A stretch of 5,055 nt of DNA from Alphaproteobacteria bacterium (GTDB taxonomy: Bacteria; Pseudomonadota; Alphaproteobacteria; Micropepsales; Micropepsaceae): positions 1 through 5,055 of the forward strand of contig JAEKMB010000182.1 of NCBI GenBank assembly GCA_019508105.1. The letters run 5' to 3'. Each line of letters starts with the position of its first letter. Within the stretch, counting starts at the first letter, position 1. Both the position numbers and the translations under genes were made by a program. Below are positions 1-4,951 of the stretch, piece by piece. Under the pieces are notes generated by a model. The model searched no databases. It saw only the letters and a program-made list of their open reading frames with translations, and was not told the DNA's origin.

Positions 1-1092
1 AGCATCCAGCGCGTTCCATTCTTCGTGCCATTCATTGACCACGGCGGGGCCATAGACCTCGGTCAGGCCATAGACATGCACCACCTCAAAGCCGGCCTGG
101 GCCATGGCCGCGAGGGTGGATTCCGGCGGCGGCGCGGCGGCGGCCATGAAGCGCACTTTTTGCGGAAAGCTTTTGCGTTCCGTCTGGGAGGCATTGACCA
201 GGGTGCTCATCACGATGGGCGCACCGCACAGATGAGTCACGCCATGCTCGGCCAAGGCGTCAAAGATCGCGCCTGCCCGCACCCAGCGCAGGCAGACATG
301 GGTGCCGGCCACCGCCGACAGCGACCAGGGCATGCACCAGCCATTGCAATGAAACATCGGCAGGGTCCAGAGCAGGACAGGATGCTCGACCATGGTGCCG
401 GCCAGGGCATTGCCATAGCACATCAGCGCGGCGCCGCGATGGTGATAGACCACGCCCTTGGGATTGCCGGTGGTGCCGGAGGTATAGTTCAGGGCGATGG
501 CGTCCCATTCATCATCCGGCATGCGCCAGGCAAAGTCCGGATCGCCGCTCTTAAGGAATTTCTCGTAGTCGATCTTGCCCAGCCGCGCGCCGCTTTGGGG
601 AAATTCCTTGTCGTCATAATCGATCACCAGCGGCTTTTTCTTGAGCCGCGCCAGCGCCGCAGCGACTGTGGCGGAAAATTCGCGGTCGGTGATCAGGATT
701 TTCGCACCCCCATGCTCCAGCATGAAAGCCAGGCTTGCCGCATCCAGTCTTGTGTTCAGGGCGTTCAGCACCGCTCCCAGCATGGGGATGCCGTAATGGG
801 CCTCCAGCATGGGCGGGGTATTGGCCAGCATCACCGCCACCGTGTCGCCTTTGCGGATTCCCTGTTTCGCCAGCGCCGAAGCCAGACGGCGGCTTCTGGC
901 ATAAAAAGTGGCGTAATCGGTGCGCTGCTTGCCATGGATGATGGCGGTGTGTCGGGGGAAAGTCCTGGCGGCGCGTTCCAGGAAGGACAGCGGCGTCAGC
1001 GGTTGGAAATTGGCCGCAGTGCGGTCCAGGCCTGTTTCATAGGTCTTTGTGACGCTTTTGCGTTTGGTCTTCTTTTTTGTTTTTTGCGCCAT
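1..1092 (-). CDS. Acyl-CoA synthetase (AMP-binding, DmdB/AAE-like), C-terminus cut by window edge
   Basis: ANL-superfamily adenylating enzyme, expected to activate a carboxylic acid with ATP and join it to CoA, releasing AMP and PPi. The frame is open from the ATG at 1092 to base 1 (364 codons), so the last third, including the mobile C-terminal domain with the catalytic lysine, lies outside. Visible motifs: NALNTRL at 110-116, the phosphate-binding loop YTSGTTGNPKG at 203-213, LPMFHCNGW at 244-252, AAAAPPPE at 317-324 and YGLTE at 341-345. The HCNGW and VYGP signatures resemble the medium-chain/methylmercaptopropionate (DmdB-like) and plant AAE branch, but substrate cannot be read from sequence. 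The first 16 residues form an odd lysine-rich tail. An in-frame TAG at 1105-1107 lies upstream and no good Shine-Dalgarno precedes the ATG. It is divergent from yqaA. Family assignment is firm; substrate is unknown. Confidence 0.95.
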   Translation of the reverse strand, partial: MAQKTKKKTKRKSVTKTYETGLDRTAANFQPLTPLSFLERAARTFPRHTAIIHGKQRTDYATFYARSRRLASALAKQGIRKGDTVAVMLANTPPMLEAHYGIPMLGAVLNALNTRLDAASLAFMLEHGGAKILITDREFSATVAAALARLKKKPLVIDYDDKEFPQSGARLGKIDYEKFLKSGDPDFAWRMPDDEWDAIALNYTSGTTGNPKGVVYHHRGAALMCYGNALAGTMVEHPVLLWTLPMFHCNGWCMPWSLSAVAGTHVCLRWVRAGAIFDALAEHGVTHLCGAPIVMSTLVNASQTERKSFPQKVRFMAAAAPPPESTLAAMAQAGFEVVHVYGLTEVYGPAVVNEWHEEWNALDA

Positions 1093-1182
1093 GGCAGGCG
1101 CACGCTAGAGAAACGGCCCCGGCGCGGCAAGGTTGGACGAACTCTGATTGGAAGGTTGGGGCGGGAATGTTAGAAGGCTGTT
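1093..1182. promoter_or_regulatory. Divergent intergenic region between acyl-CoA synthetase and yqaA
   Basis: These 90 bases separate two divergent start codons, so promoters for both genes should lie here or overlap the coding ends. AGAAGG at 1172-1177, five bases before the ATG at 1183, is a good ribosome binding site for yqaA. No comparable site precedes the minus-strand ATG at 1092. I could not find a convincing -35/-10 pair on either strand. An 8-base direct repeat is listed separately. Confidence 0.5.
1129..1159. repeat. Direct repeat AAGGTTGG x2
   Basis: AAGGTTGG occurs at 1129-1136 and again at 1152-1159, 23 bases apart start to start, about two helical turns, inside the divergent intergenic region. 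Such spacing could suit a dimeric regulator on one DNA face, but the repeat is short and may be chance. Confidence 0.3.
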
Positions 1183-1800
1183 ATGACCATCATCGACCAG
1201 CCTGAGAAAAAACCGCGCGGATTGCGCGCCGTCTATGCCTGGATGCTGACCAACGCCAAAGGCAAGCATGCCTGGGCGATGGTGGCGGCCTTTGCTTTCG
1301 CCGAATCCTCCTTCTTCCCGATCCCTGCCGACGTGATGGTACTGCCCATGATGCTGGCGGACCGCAAGCGGGCCTTCCGGCTGGGCGTCTGGGTGGCCTT
1401 CTGGTCGGTGGCGGGCGGCATGCTGGGCTATGCCATCGGCGCGCTGTTCTGGGAAACCGCGGGCCTGTGGCTGATCCATGCCCTGCATGTACCGCTGGAG
1501 CAGGTGGAAGCGTTGCGCGCCAAATACAGCAACAACGCCTATCTGATCATGATCCAGGGTGCGACGCCGATCCCCTACAAGCTGGTGACCATCGCCAGCG
1601 GGCTGGCGGGCGTCAGCTTTCCACTCTTCATGCTCTATTCGGCCATCACCCGCAGCATCCGCTATATCGTGATCGAAGCCATGCTGGTGCATTTCTTCGG
1701 CGAAAAAGCGCAAGCGCTACTCGAGAAATATCTCGAGGTGGCGCTGATCGTTTTCTTGGTCGTGGTGGTGCTGGGCTTTATAGCTCTTCGCTATCTCTAA
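1183..1800 (+). CDS. YqaA/DedA-family inner-membrane protein
   Basis: A 205-residue integral membrane protein of the DedA/VTT (SNARE-associated Golgi) superfamily, closest by eye to the YqaA branch. Relatives in this superfamily act as lipid flippases or scramblases, or support membrane homeostasis. The substrate of YqaA-type members is not established. A short basic cytoplasmic N-terminus (about 1-30) is followed by hydrophobic stretches near 32-58, 67-91, 118-145, 147-170 and 182-202. Superfamily hallmarks are ESSFFPIPAD at 41-50 and GATPIPYK at 126-133, the paired proline-containing re-entrant segments, plus arginines R157 and R160 after the second one. Length is normal. The start is supported by AGAAGG five bases upstream. 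It is divergent from the acyl-CoA synthetase and its stop lies 2 bases from the trcR stop, so the two transcripts converge with no room for a separate terminator. Confidence 0.9.
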   Translation: MTIIDQPEKKPRGLRAVYAWMLTNAKGKHAWAMVAAFAFAESSFFPIPADVMVLPMMLADRKRAFRLGVWVAFWSVAGGMLGYAIGALFWETAGLWLIHALHVPLEQVEALRAKYSNNAYLIMIQGATPIPYKLVTIASGLAGVSFPLFMLYSAITRSIRYIVIEAMLVHFFGEKAQALLEKYLEVALIVFLVVVVLGFIALRYL

Positions 1801-1802
1801 GC

Positions 1803-2516
1803 TCAGTCCTGCTCCAGCTCGCTCGACAGCGCATAATCGTCGGGCGCAGGCGCGCCTTGCGACGGCGCATCTTCGCGCGGCGGCAGCTCCACCGGCGTCG
1901 CGGCTGGGGTCTCAGTGCCGGTGGTTTCGGCAATGCTCTTCAGCGAGGCGCCCTTGCGCGCGGCGCGCTTTTCGGCCCGTTCGCGCTTGGCATTGACGCG
2001 GCTCACTGCCAGGTCCAGCTCCAGCTGCGAGCAGAGGCCCAGGGTCACCGGGTCCACCGCCTTGATGTTGGCGGCATTCCAGTGCGAACGCTCCCGGATC
2101 TTGGCGATGGTCGCCTTGGTGGTGCCGATCAGCTTGATGATATCGCTGTCGGAAAATTCCGGATGATTGCGGATGATCCAGTACACCGCATCGGGCTTGT
2201 CCTGGCGCTTGCTCACCGGCGTGTAACGCGGAGCGCGCTTCTGGCGCACATTGGGCATCTTGTGCTTGGGCGCCGCCATCTTGAGGCGCTTCTTGGGATC
2301 CTTTTCCGCTTCGGCGATCTGCTCGCGGGTGAGCTGGCCGGTGGCCACCGGGTCCTGGCCCTTGATGCCCTTGGCGACGTCCTCGTCGGCGATGCCTTTC
2401 ACTTCCAGGGGATGCAAGCCGCAAAAGTCGGCGATCTGTTCAAAGGACAGACCGGTATTGTCCACCAGCCAGACGGCGGTGGCCTTGGGCATCAGGGGTT
2501 TGTTTTCGACGGCCAT
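1803..2516 (-). CDS. trcR: Cell-cycle transcriptional regulator TrcR family (DUF1013)
   Basis: A 237-residue cytoplasmic protein with the recognisable DUF1013 opening (LMPKATAVWLVDNTGLSFEQ at 8-27). Alphaproteobacterial members are annotated as the cell-cycle transcriptional regulator TrcR; DNA binding is inferred from helix-turn-helix-like segments, not shown here. I see two such segments that align with each other: about 14-42 and about 110-140. A basic linker (about 74-108) separates them. A charged stretch (176-189) then leads to an Ala/Pro/Glu-rich, probably disordered tail (190-237). The ATG at 2516 is preceded by GGGAG at 2526-2530 with nine bases of spacing. The quinone oxidoreductase gene lies 114 bases upstream on the same strand, so partial co-transcription is possible, but a candidate own promoter is present. 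Family call firm; regulatory targets unknown. Confidence 0.93.
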   Translation of the reverse strand: MAVENKPLMPKATAVWLVDNTGLSFEQIADFCGLHPLEVKGIADEDVAKGIKGQDPVATGQLTREQIAEAEKDPKKRLKMAAPKHKMPNVRQKRAPRYTPVSKRQDKPDAVYWIIRNHPEFSDSDIIKLIGTTKATIAKIRERSHWNAANIKAVDPVTLGLCSQLELDLAVSRVNAKRERAEKRAARKGASLKSIAETTGTETPAATPVELPPREDAPSQGAPAPDDYALSSELEQD

Positions 2517-2630
2517 GGTAATTTTCTCCCGTTGAGCGTGAGCCCTATCCGGGCCCGCCGCCCCTCGTCAGGTTAATCCTTTCGAGGAATGCGGTCTTTT
2601 AGCGGGGACGCCCGCCACCTGCAAAGACTT
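2517..2630 (-). promoter_or_regulatory. trcR upstream region with candidate sigma-70-like promoter
   Basis: On the minus strand, TTGCAG (2624-2619) and TAAAAG (2601-2596) are separated by exactly 17 bases, giving a plausible housekeeping promoter for trcR with a leader of roughly 70 bases. The hexamers match consensus only partly. The spacer contains a GC-rich inverted repeat (GCGGG, CGTC, CCCGC). TTAACC, identical to a CtrA half-site, lies at 2576-2571. No terminator with a T-tract follows the oxidoreductase stop, so read-through into trcR is also possible. Confidence 0.4.
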
Positions 2631-3608
2631 TCAGGGCATCCGGAGCAAGATTTTGCCGATATGGCCGGTTTTGGCCATAAATTCATGGGCCTGATGGGCC
2701 TGTTCCAGCGGGAAGGTGCGATCGATCACAGGCCGCACCTTTGTTCCCAGGCCCGGCCAGACCTCTTGCAGGAGGGCGTCGCGGATGGTTCGTTTCTGTT
2801 CGGGCGAGCGTCCGCGCAAAGTGGTGGCGGCCAGGGTCAGGCGCTTGGTGAGCACGGGCGCAAAATTCACTTCGGTCTTGCTACCCTTCTGATAGGCGAT
2901 GTTGACGATGCGGCCCCAGATGGCGGCGGCCTCGATGTTGCGCTGGACATAATCGCCGCCGACCATGTCCAGGATCACATCCACGCCTTTGCCGCCGGTG
3001 GCGTCTTTCATCACCGCGACGAAATCTTCGCGGCTGTAATTGATGGCGCGCGCCGCGCCGAAAGTTTGCGCCGCCTGGCATTTTTTGTCGCTGCCGGCGG
3101 TGGTGAAAACCCGGTGCCCGCGGGCGGCAAAAATCTGGACGGCGAGACTGCCGATGCCGCTGGTGCCGCCATGGATCAGAAGCGTCTCACCGGGCGCCAG
3201 CCGTCCGGTATCCATGATGTTGGTCCAGGCGGTGAAGGCGGCTTCCGGCAATCCCGCGGCCTGGATCAGGTCCACCGCGTCCGGCACCGGCAACACGTTG
3301 CCTGAATCGGCGACGGCATATTCGCTGTAGCCGCCGCCCGGCAGCAGGGCGCAAACCTTGTCACCCCTGTCCCAGCCGGTGACGCCAGTGCCGAGCTCCG
3401 CGATGGTGCCCGACACTTCCATGCCCAGGATGGGTGATGCGCCCGGCGGCGGCGGATAAAGCCCACGGGCCTGCAGCAAGTCGGCATTGTTGAGGCCGGC
3501 AGCGGCGACCTTGATCAGCAACTGGCCAGGGCCGGGCACGGGACGTGGCTCGGTGCCCGGCACCAACCGATAGTCCCGACCGGCATTTTGCACATGGATG
3601 AGCTTCAT
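2631..3608 (-). CDS. NAD(P)H quinone oxidoreductase, PIG3 family
   Basis: A 325-residue medium-chain dehydrogenase/reductase of the zeta-crystallin/PIG3 type, predicted to use NADPH for reduction of quinones or related electrophiles in the cytoplasm. The N-terminal GroES-like domain carries GLNNADLLQARGLYPPPPGA at 38-57, ILGMEVSG at 60-67 and GDKVCALLPGGGYSEY at 82-97. The Rossmann domain has GGTSGIG at 147-153, then TTAGSDKKC at 169-177, and ILDMVGGDY at 212-220. The C-terminus ends with RPVIDRTFPL and HIGKILL. No zinc-ligand set is apparent, as expected for this branch. I chose the ATG at 3608 over an in-frame GTG at 3635: the resulting protein has the family length and start (MKLIHV), and AGGAAAG lies at 3626-3620, whereas the GTG has no ribosome binding site. 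The gene is divergent from the DUF1192 gene and upstream of trcR. Confidence 0.95.
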   Translation of the reverse strand: MKLIHVQNAGRDYRLVPGTEPRPVPGPGQLLIKVAAAGLNNADLLQARGLYPPPPGASPILGMEVSGTIAELGTGVTGWDRGDKVCALLPGGGYSEYAVADSGNVLPVPDAVDLIQAAGLPEAAFTAWTNIMDTGRLAPGETLLIHGGTSGIGSLAVQIFAARGHRVFTTAGSDKKCQAAQTFGAARAINYSREDFVAVMKDATGGKGVDVILDMVGGDYVQRNIEAAAIWGRIVNIAYQKGSKTEVNFAPVLTKRLTLAATTLRGRSPEQKRTIRDALLQEVWPGLGTKVRPVIDRTFPLEQAHQAHEFMAKTGHIGKILLRMP

Positions 3609-3667
3609 ATCTTGCGCGTCTTTCCTGGCGGGCACAGACTAAACGCGAAACCGTCAAGGCGGAAACC
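3609..3667. promoter_or_regulatory. Divergent intergenic region, PIG3 gene / DUF1192 gene
   Basis: Only 59 bases separate the two divergent start codons. On the minus strand TTGACG (3657-3652) is a strong -35-like hexamer for the oxidoreductase gene, but I find no matching -10 at normal spacing. On the plus strand TTGCGC at 3612-3617 is a weaker -35-like match, again without a clear -10. AAGGCGG just before the ATG at 3668 can serve as the DUF1192 ribosome binding site. The two promoters must overlap or sit partly in coding sequence. Confidence 0.4.
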
Positions 3668-3853
3668 ATGGACCTGGACGAGCCGCGCAAGAAGCTTCCC
3701 GACATTGTGCTGGGCGAGGATATTTCCACCCTGTCGGCACATGAGCTGGAAAAGCGCATTGCCAGGCTGGAGGAGGAAATCGCGCGCTGTGCCGAGGCCA
3801 TCAAGGCCCGCAACGCCACCAAAAGCGCGGCGGAAAGCTTCTTTAAAAAATGA
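3668..3853 (+). CDS. DUF1192 family small coiled-coil protein
   Basis: A 61-residue protein matching the alphaproteobacterial DUF1192 family, of unknown function. The hallmark pattern is complete: LGEDISTLSAHELEKRI at 15-31, a charged helix with coiled-coil character at about 22-46, and the closing AAESFFKK at 54-61. It is cytoplasmic and acidic-basic mixed, with no signal peptide or membrane segment. The coiled coil suggests it oligomerises or binds a partner, which is inference only. The ATG at 3668 is preceded by AAGGCGG. The gene is divergent from the PIG3 gene by 59 bases and followed, in the same direction and after 135 bases, by the DUF1465 gene. Full family length, no sign of decay. 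Confidence 0.92.
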   Translation: MDLDEPRKKLPDIVLGEDISTLSAHELEKRIARLEEEIARCAEAIKARNATKSAAESFFKK

Positions 3854-3988
3854 ATTCGTTAATTTCCACAGCAGCAATAAGCATACGAACTAATATTTGC
3901 GCTGTTTACCAAGCTAACGGCTTTGCGGCCGAGGGCTGGCTTGCTAGCGTCCGGGGACTTTCGCAAGAAACGCGCCCTCAGGAACAAG
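3854..3988 (+). promoter_or_regulatory. AT-rich intergenic region upstream of the DUF1465 gene
   Basis: These 135 bases are noticeably richer in A and T over about 3850-3920 than the rest of the window, as is typical of promoter DNA. TAATAT at 3891-3896 resembles a -10 box, but I see no acceptable -35 at 16-18 bases. No terminator hairpin follows the DUF1192 stop, so co-transcription of DUF1192 and DUF1465 remains possible. No further gene or RNA is recognisable. Confidence 0.35.
3980..3984 (+). promoter_or_regulatory. Ribosome binding site deciding the DUF1465 start
   Basis: AGGAA lies four bases before the ATG at 3989. An in-frame TTG at 3923 would give a 22-residue longer protein, but the added residues are not part of the DUF1465 pattern and the TTG has no clear ribosome binding site. 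Confidence 0.65.
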
Positions 3989-4471
3989 ATGCCGATCAAC
4001 CACAGCGAATCTTCGTCCTTCACCGACGGGGCCATGTTCGACAAGACCTTCGATGAAGGCATGGCGCTGGTGGAAGAAACTGCGCGCTATCTCGACGGCA
4101 AGGGCCGCGAGGAAGCCCGCGCCCTGCCGCGCAAGGCGGCGATGCTCTATGCCGGCGAAAGCATGCGCGTCACCACCCGCCTGATGCAGGCGGCAAGCTG
4201 GCTGCTGGTGCAGCGCGCGGTGCGCGACGGCGACATGGAGCGCGACGATGCGCTGAATGAGCGTTATCGCCTGGGCAGCCGGGAAATCTGCCTGGGCTCC
4301 TCCAGCGAAGACGTTGCGCCGCTGCCCATGGAATTGAAGGATCTTCTGACACGCAGCGACCGCCTCTACCGCCGCATTGCCCGGCTGGACGATATCCTGT
4401 TCGGGGACGACGCGGCTGTTCCATCAGGTGCGCGAGGACAGATGGACGCTCTGGCGCAAGCGTTCAAATGA
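3989..4471 (+). CDS. DUF1465 family protein
   Basis: A 160-residue protein of the alphaproteobacterial DUF1465 family, function unknown. The family core is intact: F21 to G39 (FDEGMALVEETARYLDGKG), then ESMRVTTRLMQAASWLLVQR at 57-76, and a C-terminal arginine-rich helix around 120-138 (SDRLYRRIARLDDILF). Predicted all-helical and cytoplasmic, with no signal peptide or obvious catalytic motif; the amphipathic helices suggest a protein-binding role, which is inference. The tail after 140 is low-complexity. The start is fixed by AGGAA four bases upstream. The gene follows DUF1192 in the same direction and is convergent with rpmE, sharing a bidirectional terminator. I am confident of the family but cannot offer a function. 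Confidence 0.92.
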   Translation: MPINHSESSSFTDGAMFDKTFDEGMALVEETARYLDGKGREEARALPRKAAMLYAGESMRVTTRLMQAASWLLVQRAVRDGDMERDDALNERYRLGSREICLGSSSEDVAPLPMELKDLLTRSDRLYRRIARLDDILFGDDAAVPSGARGQMDALAQAFK

Positions 4472-4479
4472 AGAATGGA

Positions 4480-4500
4480 TGGCCGGCTCAAGGCCGGCCA
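4480..4500. repeat. GC-rich hairpin just after the DUF1465 stop
   Basis: TGGCCGGC (4480-4487) and GCCGGCCA (4493-4500) form a perfect 8-base stem with a five-base loop, starting nine bases after the DUF1465 stop. No T-tract follows, so it is not itself a classical terminator. It may block 3' exonucleases or be a small dispersed palindrome. Confidence 0.7.
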
Positions 4501-4505
4501 CAAGC

Positions 4506-4535
4506 AAAAACGCCGCCGGAAGCCGGCGGCGTTTT
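4506..4535. terminator. Bidirectional rho-independent terminator between DUF1465 gene and rpmE
   Basis: Arms 4507-4519 and 4523-4535 form a perfect 13-base stem with the three-base loop AAG; the core is CGCCGCCGG/CCGGCGGCG and the outer part is A4/T4. On the plus strand the stem ends in TTTT and is followed by GGGTTT, terminating the DUF1465 transcript. On the minus strand it ends in TTTTT (4510-4506), terminating rpmE, whose stop is about 20 bases upstream. One element can therefore serve both convergent genes. Confidence 0.9.
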
Positions 4536-4555
4536 GGGTTTCTGATGAAAGAGCT

Positions 4556-4780
4556 TTAGCCCTTCACAAAGCCGGCGAACTTCTTGTTGAAGCGGGTGAG
4601 ACGCCCGCCGCGGTCCATCAGCTGTTGCTGGCCGCCGGTCCAGGCCGGGTGGGTGCTGGGATCGATGTCCAGGGTGACCTTCTGGCCCGCGGTGCCATAG
4701 GTGGTGCGCGTCTTGTAGGTGGTGCCGTCGTTCAGCTGAACTTCGACAAAGTGATAATCGGGGTGGATGCCCTTTTTCAT
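4556..4780 (-). CDS. rpmE: 50S ribosomal protein L31 (bL31), cysteine-free type
   Basis: A 74-residue large-subunit ribosomal protein; bL31 contributes to the bridge between the 50S and 30S subunits. The start [10 protein letters not shown] (1-10), the TTYGTAG segment (26-32), [14 protein letters not shown] (37-50) and the C-terminal FNKKFAGF (64-71) are diagnostic. There is no cysteine at all, so this is the zinc-independent (C-minus) form, as usual for alphaproteobacteria. The ATG at 4780 has AAGG at 4792-4789, eight bases upstream; the open frame extends further up to 4885 but that part lacks family similarity. It is convergent with the DUF1465 gene across a shared terminator, and divergent from a probable ABC exporter gene. 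Confidence 0.97.
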   Translation of the reverse strand: MKKGIHPDYHFVEVQLNDGTTYKTRTTYGTAGQKVTLDIDPSTHPAWTGGQQQLMDRGGRLTRFNKKFAGFVKG

Positions 4781-4831
4781 GACGCGAACCTTCTTTCGGG
4801 CGGCCCATTTCTGACGGGTCGCGGAGGCGGG

Positions 4832-4860
4832 CTTATACGGGAGGCCAAAAGGCCCCGCAA
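4832..4860 (-). promoter_or_regulatory. Candidate rpmE promoter
   Basis: On the minus strand TTGCGG (4860-4855), preceded by C to give the CTTG start common in alphaproteobacterial -35 boxes, is separated by exactly 17 bases from TATAAG (4837-4832), a five-of-six match to the -10 consensus. Transcription would start near 4825, giving a leader of about 45 bases before the rpmE ATG. The spacer holds an inverted repeat, GGCC-TTTT-GGCC. Called by eye. Confidence 0.55.
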
Positions 4861-4893
4861 GCGTCCCGGACGGCTGCGGCGGCAATAGTTCCT

Positions 4894-4922
4894 TTGGCCT
4901 GGGCCAAGGCGCCCTATATACA
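4894..4922 (+). promoter_or_regulatory. Candidate promoter for the ABC exporter gene
   Basis: TTGGCC (4894-4899) and TATACA (4917-4922) lie 17 bases apart, with transcription expected near 4929, about 20 bases before the GTG start. Each hexamer is only a moderate match. TTGGCC is also the left arm of the dyad TTGGCC-TG-GGCCAA (4894-4907), which could be an operator covering the -35 box. Confidence 0.4.
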
Positions 4923-4946
4923 GCCCTCTGTTAACAAAAAGGCGCC
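4906..4946. repeat. Direct repeat AAGGCGCC x2 around the rpmE/ABC promoter region
   Basis: AAGGCGCC occurs at 4906-4913 and at 4939-4946, 33 bases apart, about three helical turns. The core GGCGCC is itself palindromic. The copies flank the -10 candidate and the palindrome GTTAAC at 4930-4935; the second copy overlaps the probable ribosome binding site of the ABC gene. Confidence 0.4.
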
Positions 4947-4951
4947 TGCCA

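Noticed and set aside
25..1173. 382-codon plus-strand open frame
   Set aside because: It is antisense to the acyl-CoA synthetase, whose minus frame carries all family motifs. The plus product is low-complexity, rich in Gly, His, Arg and Gln, as expected from the reverse of GC-rich coding DNA.
1105..1713. 202-codon minus-strand open frame
   Set aside because: Antisense to yqaA, which has clear DedA/YqaA motifs. The product is His/Gln/Arg-rich with no domain.
1720..1737. Hairpin CTCGAGA-AATA-TCTCGAG as a terminator for trcR
   Set aside because: It lies inside yqaA, over 60 bases beyond the trcR stop, and no T-tract follows on the minus strand. It is noted only as part of the convergence observation.
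1467..2576. 369-codon plus-strand open frame
   Set aside because: It overlaps the end of yqaA in another frame and runs antisense through trcR. Both of those have recognisable families; this product has no recognisable domain.
2589..3305. 238-codon plus-strand open frame
   Set aside because: Antisense to the PIG3 oxidoreductase gene; product is without recognisable features.
3609..3635. GTG start giving a 334-residue oxidoreductase
   Set aside because: No ribosome binding site, and nine residues beyond the usual family start. AGGAAAG lies between the GTG and the ATG, favouring the ATG at 3608.
3862..3870. DnaA-box-like ATTTCCACA upstream of DUF1465
   Set aside because: Two mismatches to TTATCCACA; matches this loose are expected several times by chance in 5 kb.
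4007..4011. GAATC (CcrM-type GANTC methylation site) near the DUF1465 start
   Set aside because: It lies inside the coding sequence, and several other GANTC sites occur in coding regions of the window, so there is no sign of promoter-specific placement.
4781..4885. N-terminal extension of rpmE to 109 residues
   Set aside because: bL31 starts with MKKGIHP; the ATG at 4780 has a good ribosome binding site, and the extension covers the candidate promoter.
4475..4888. 137-codon plus-strand open frame
   Set aside because: It translates through the terminator hairpin and antisense to rpmE, so it is not a gene.
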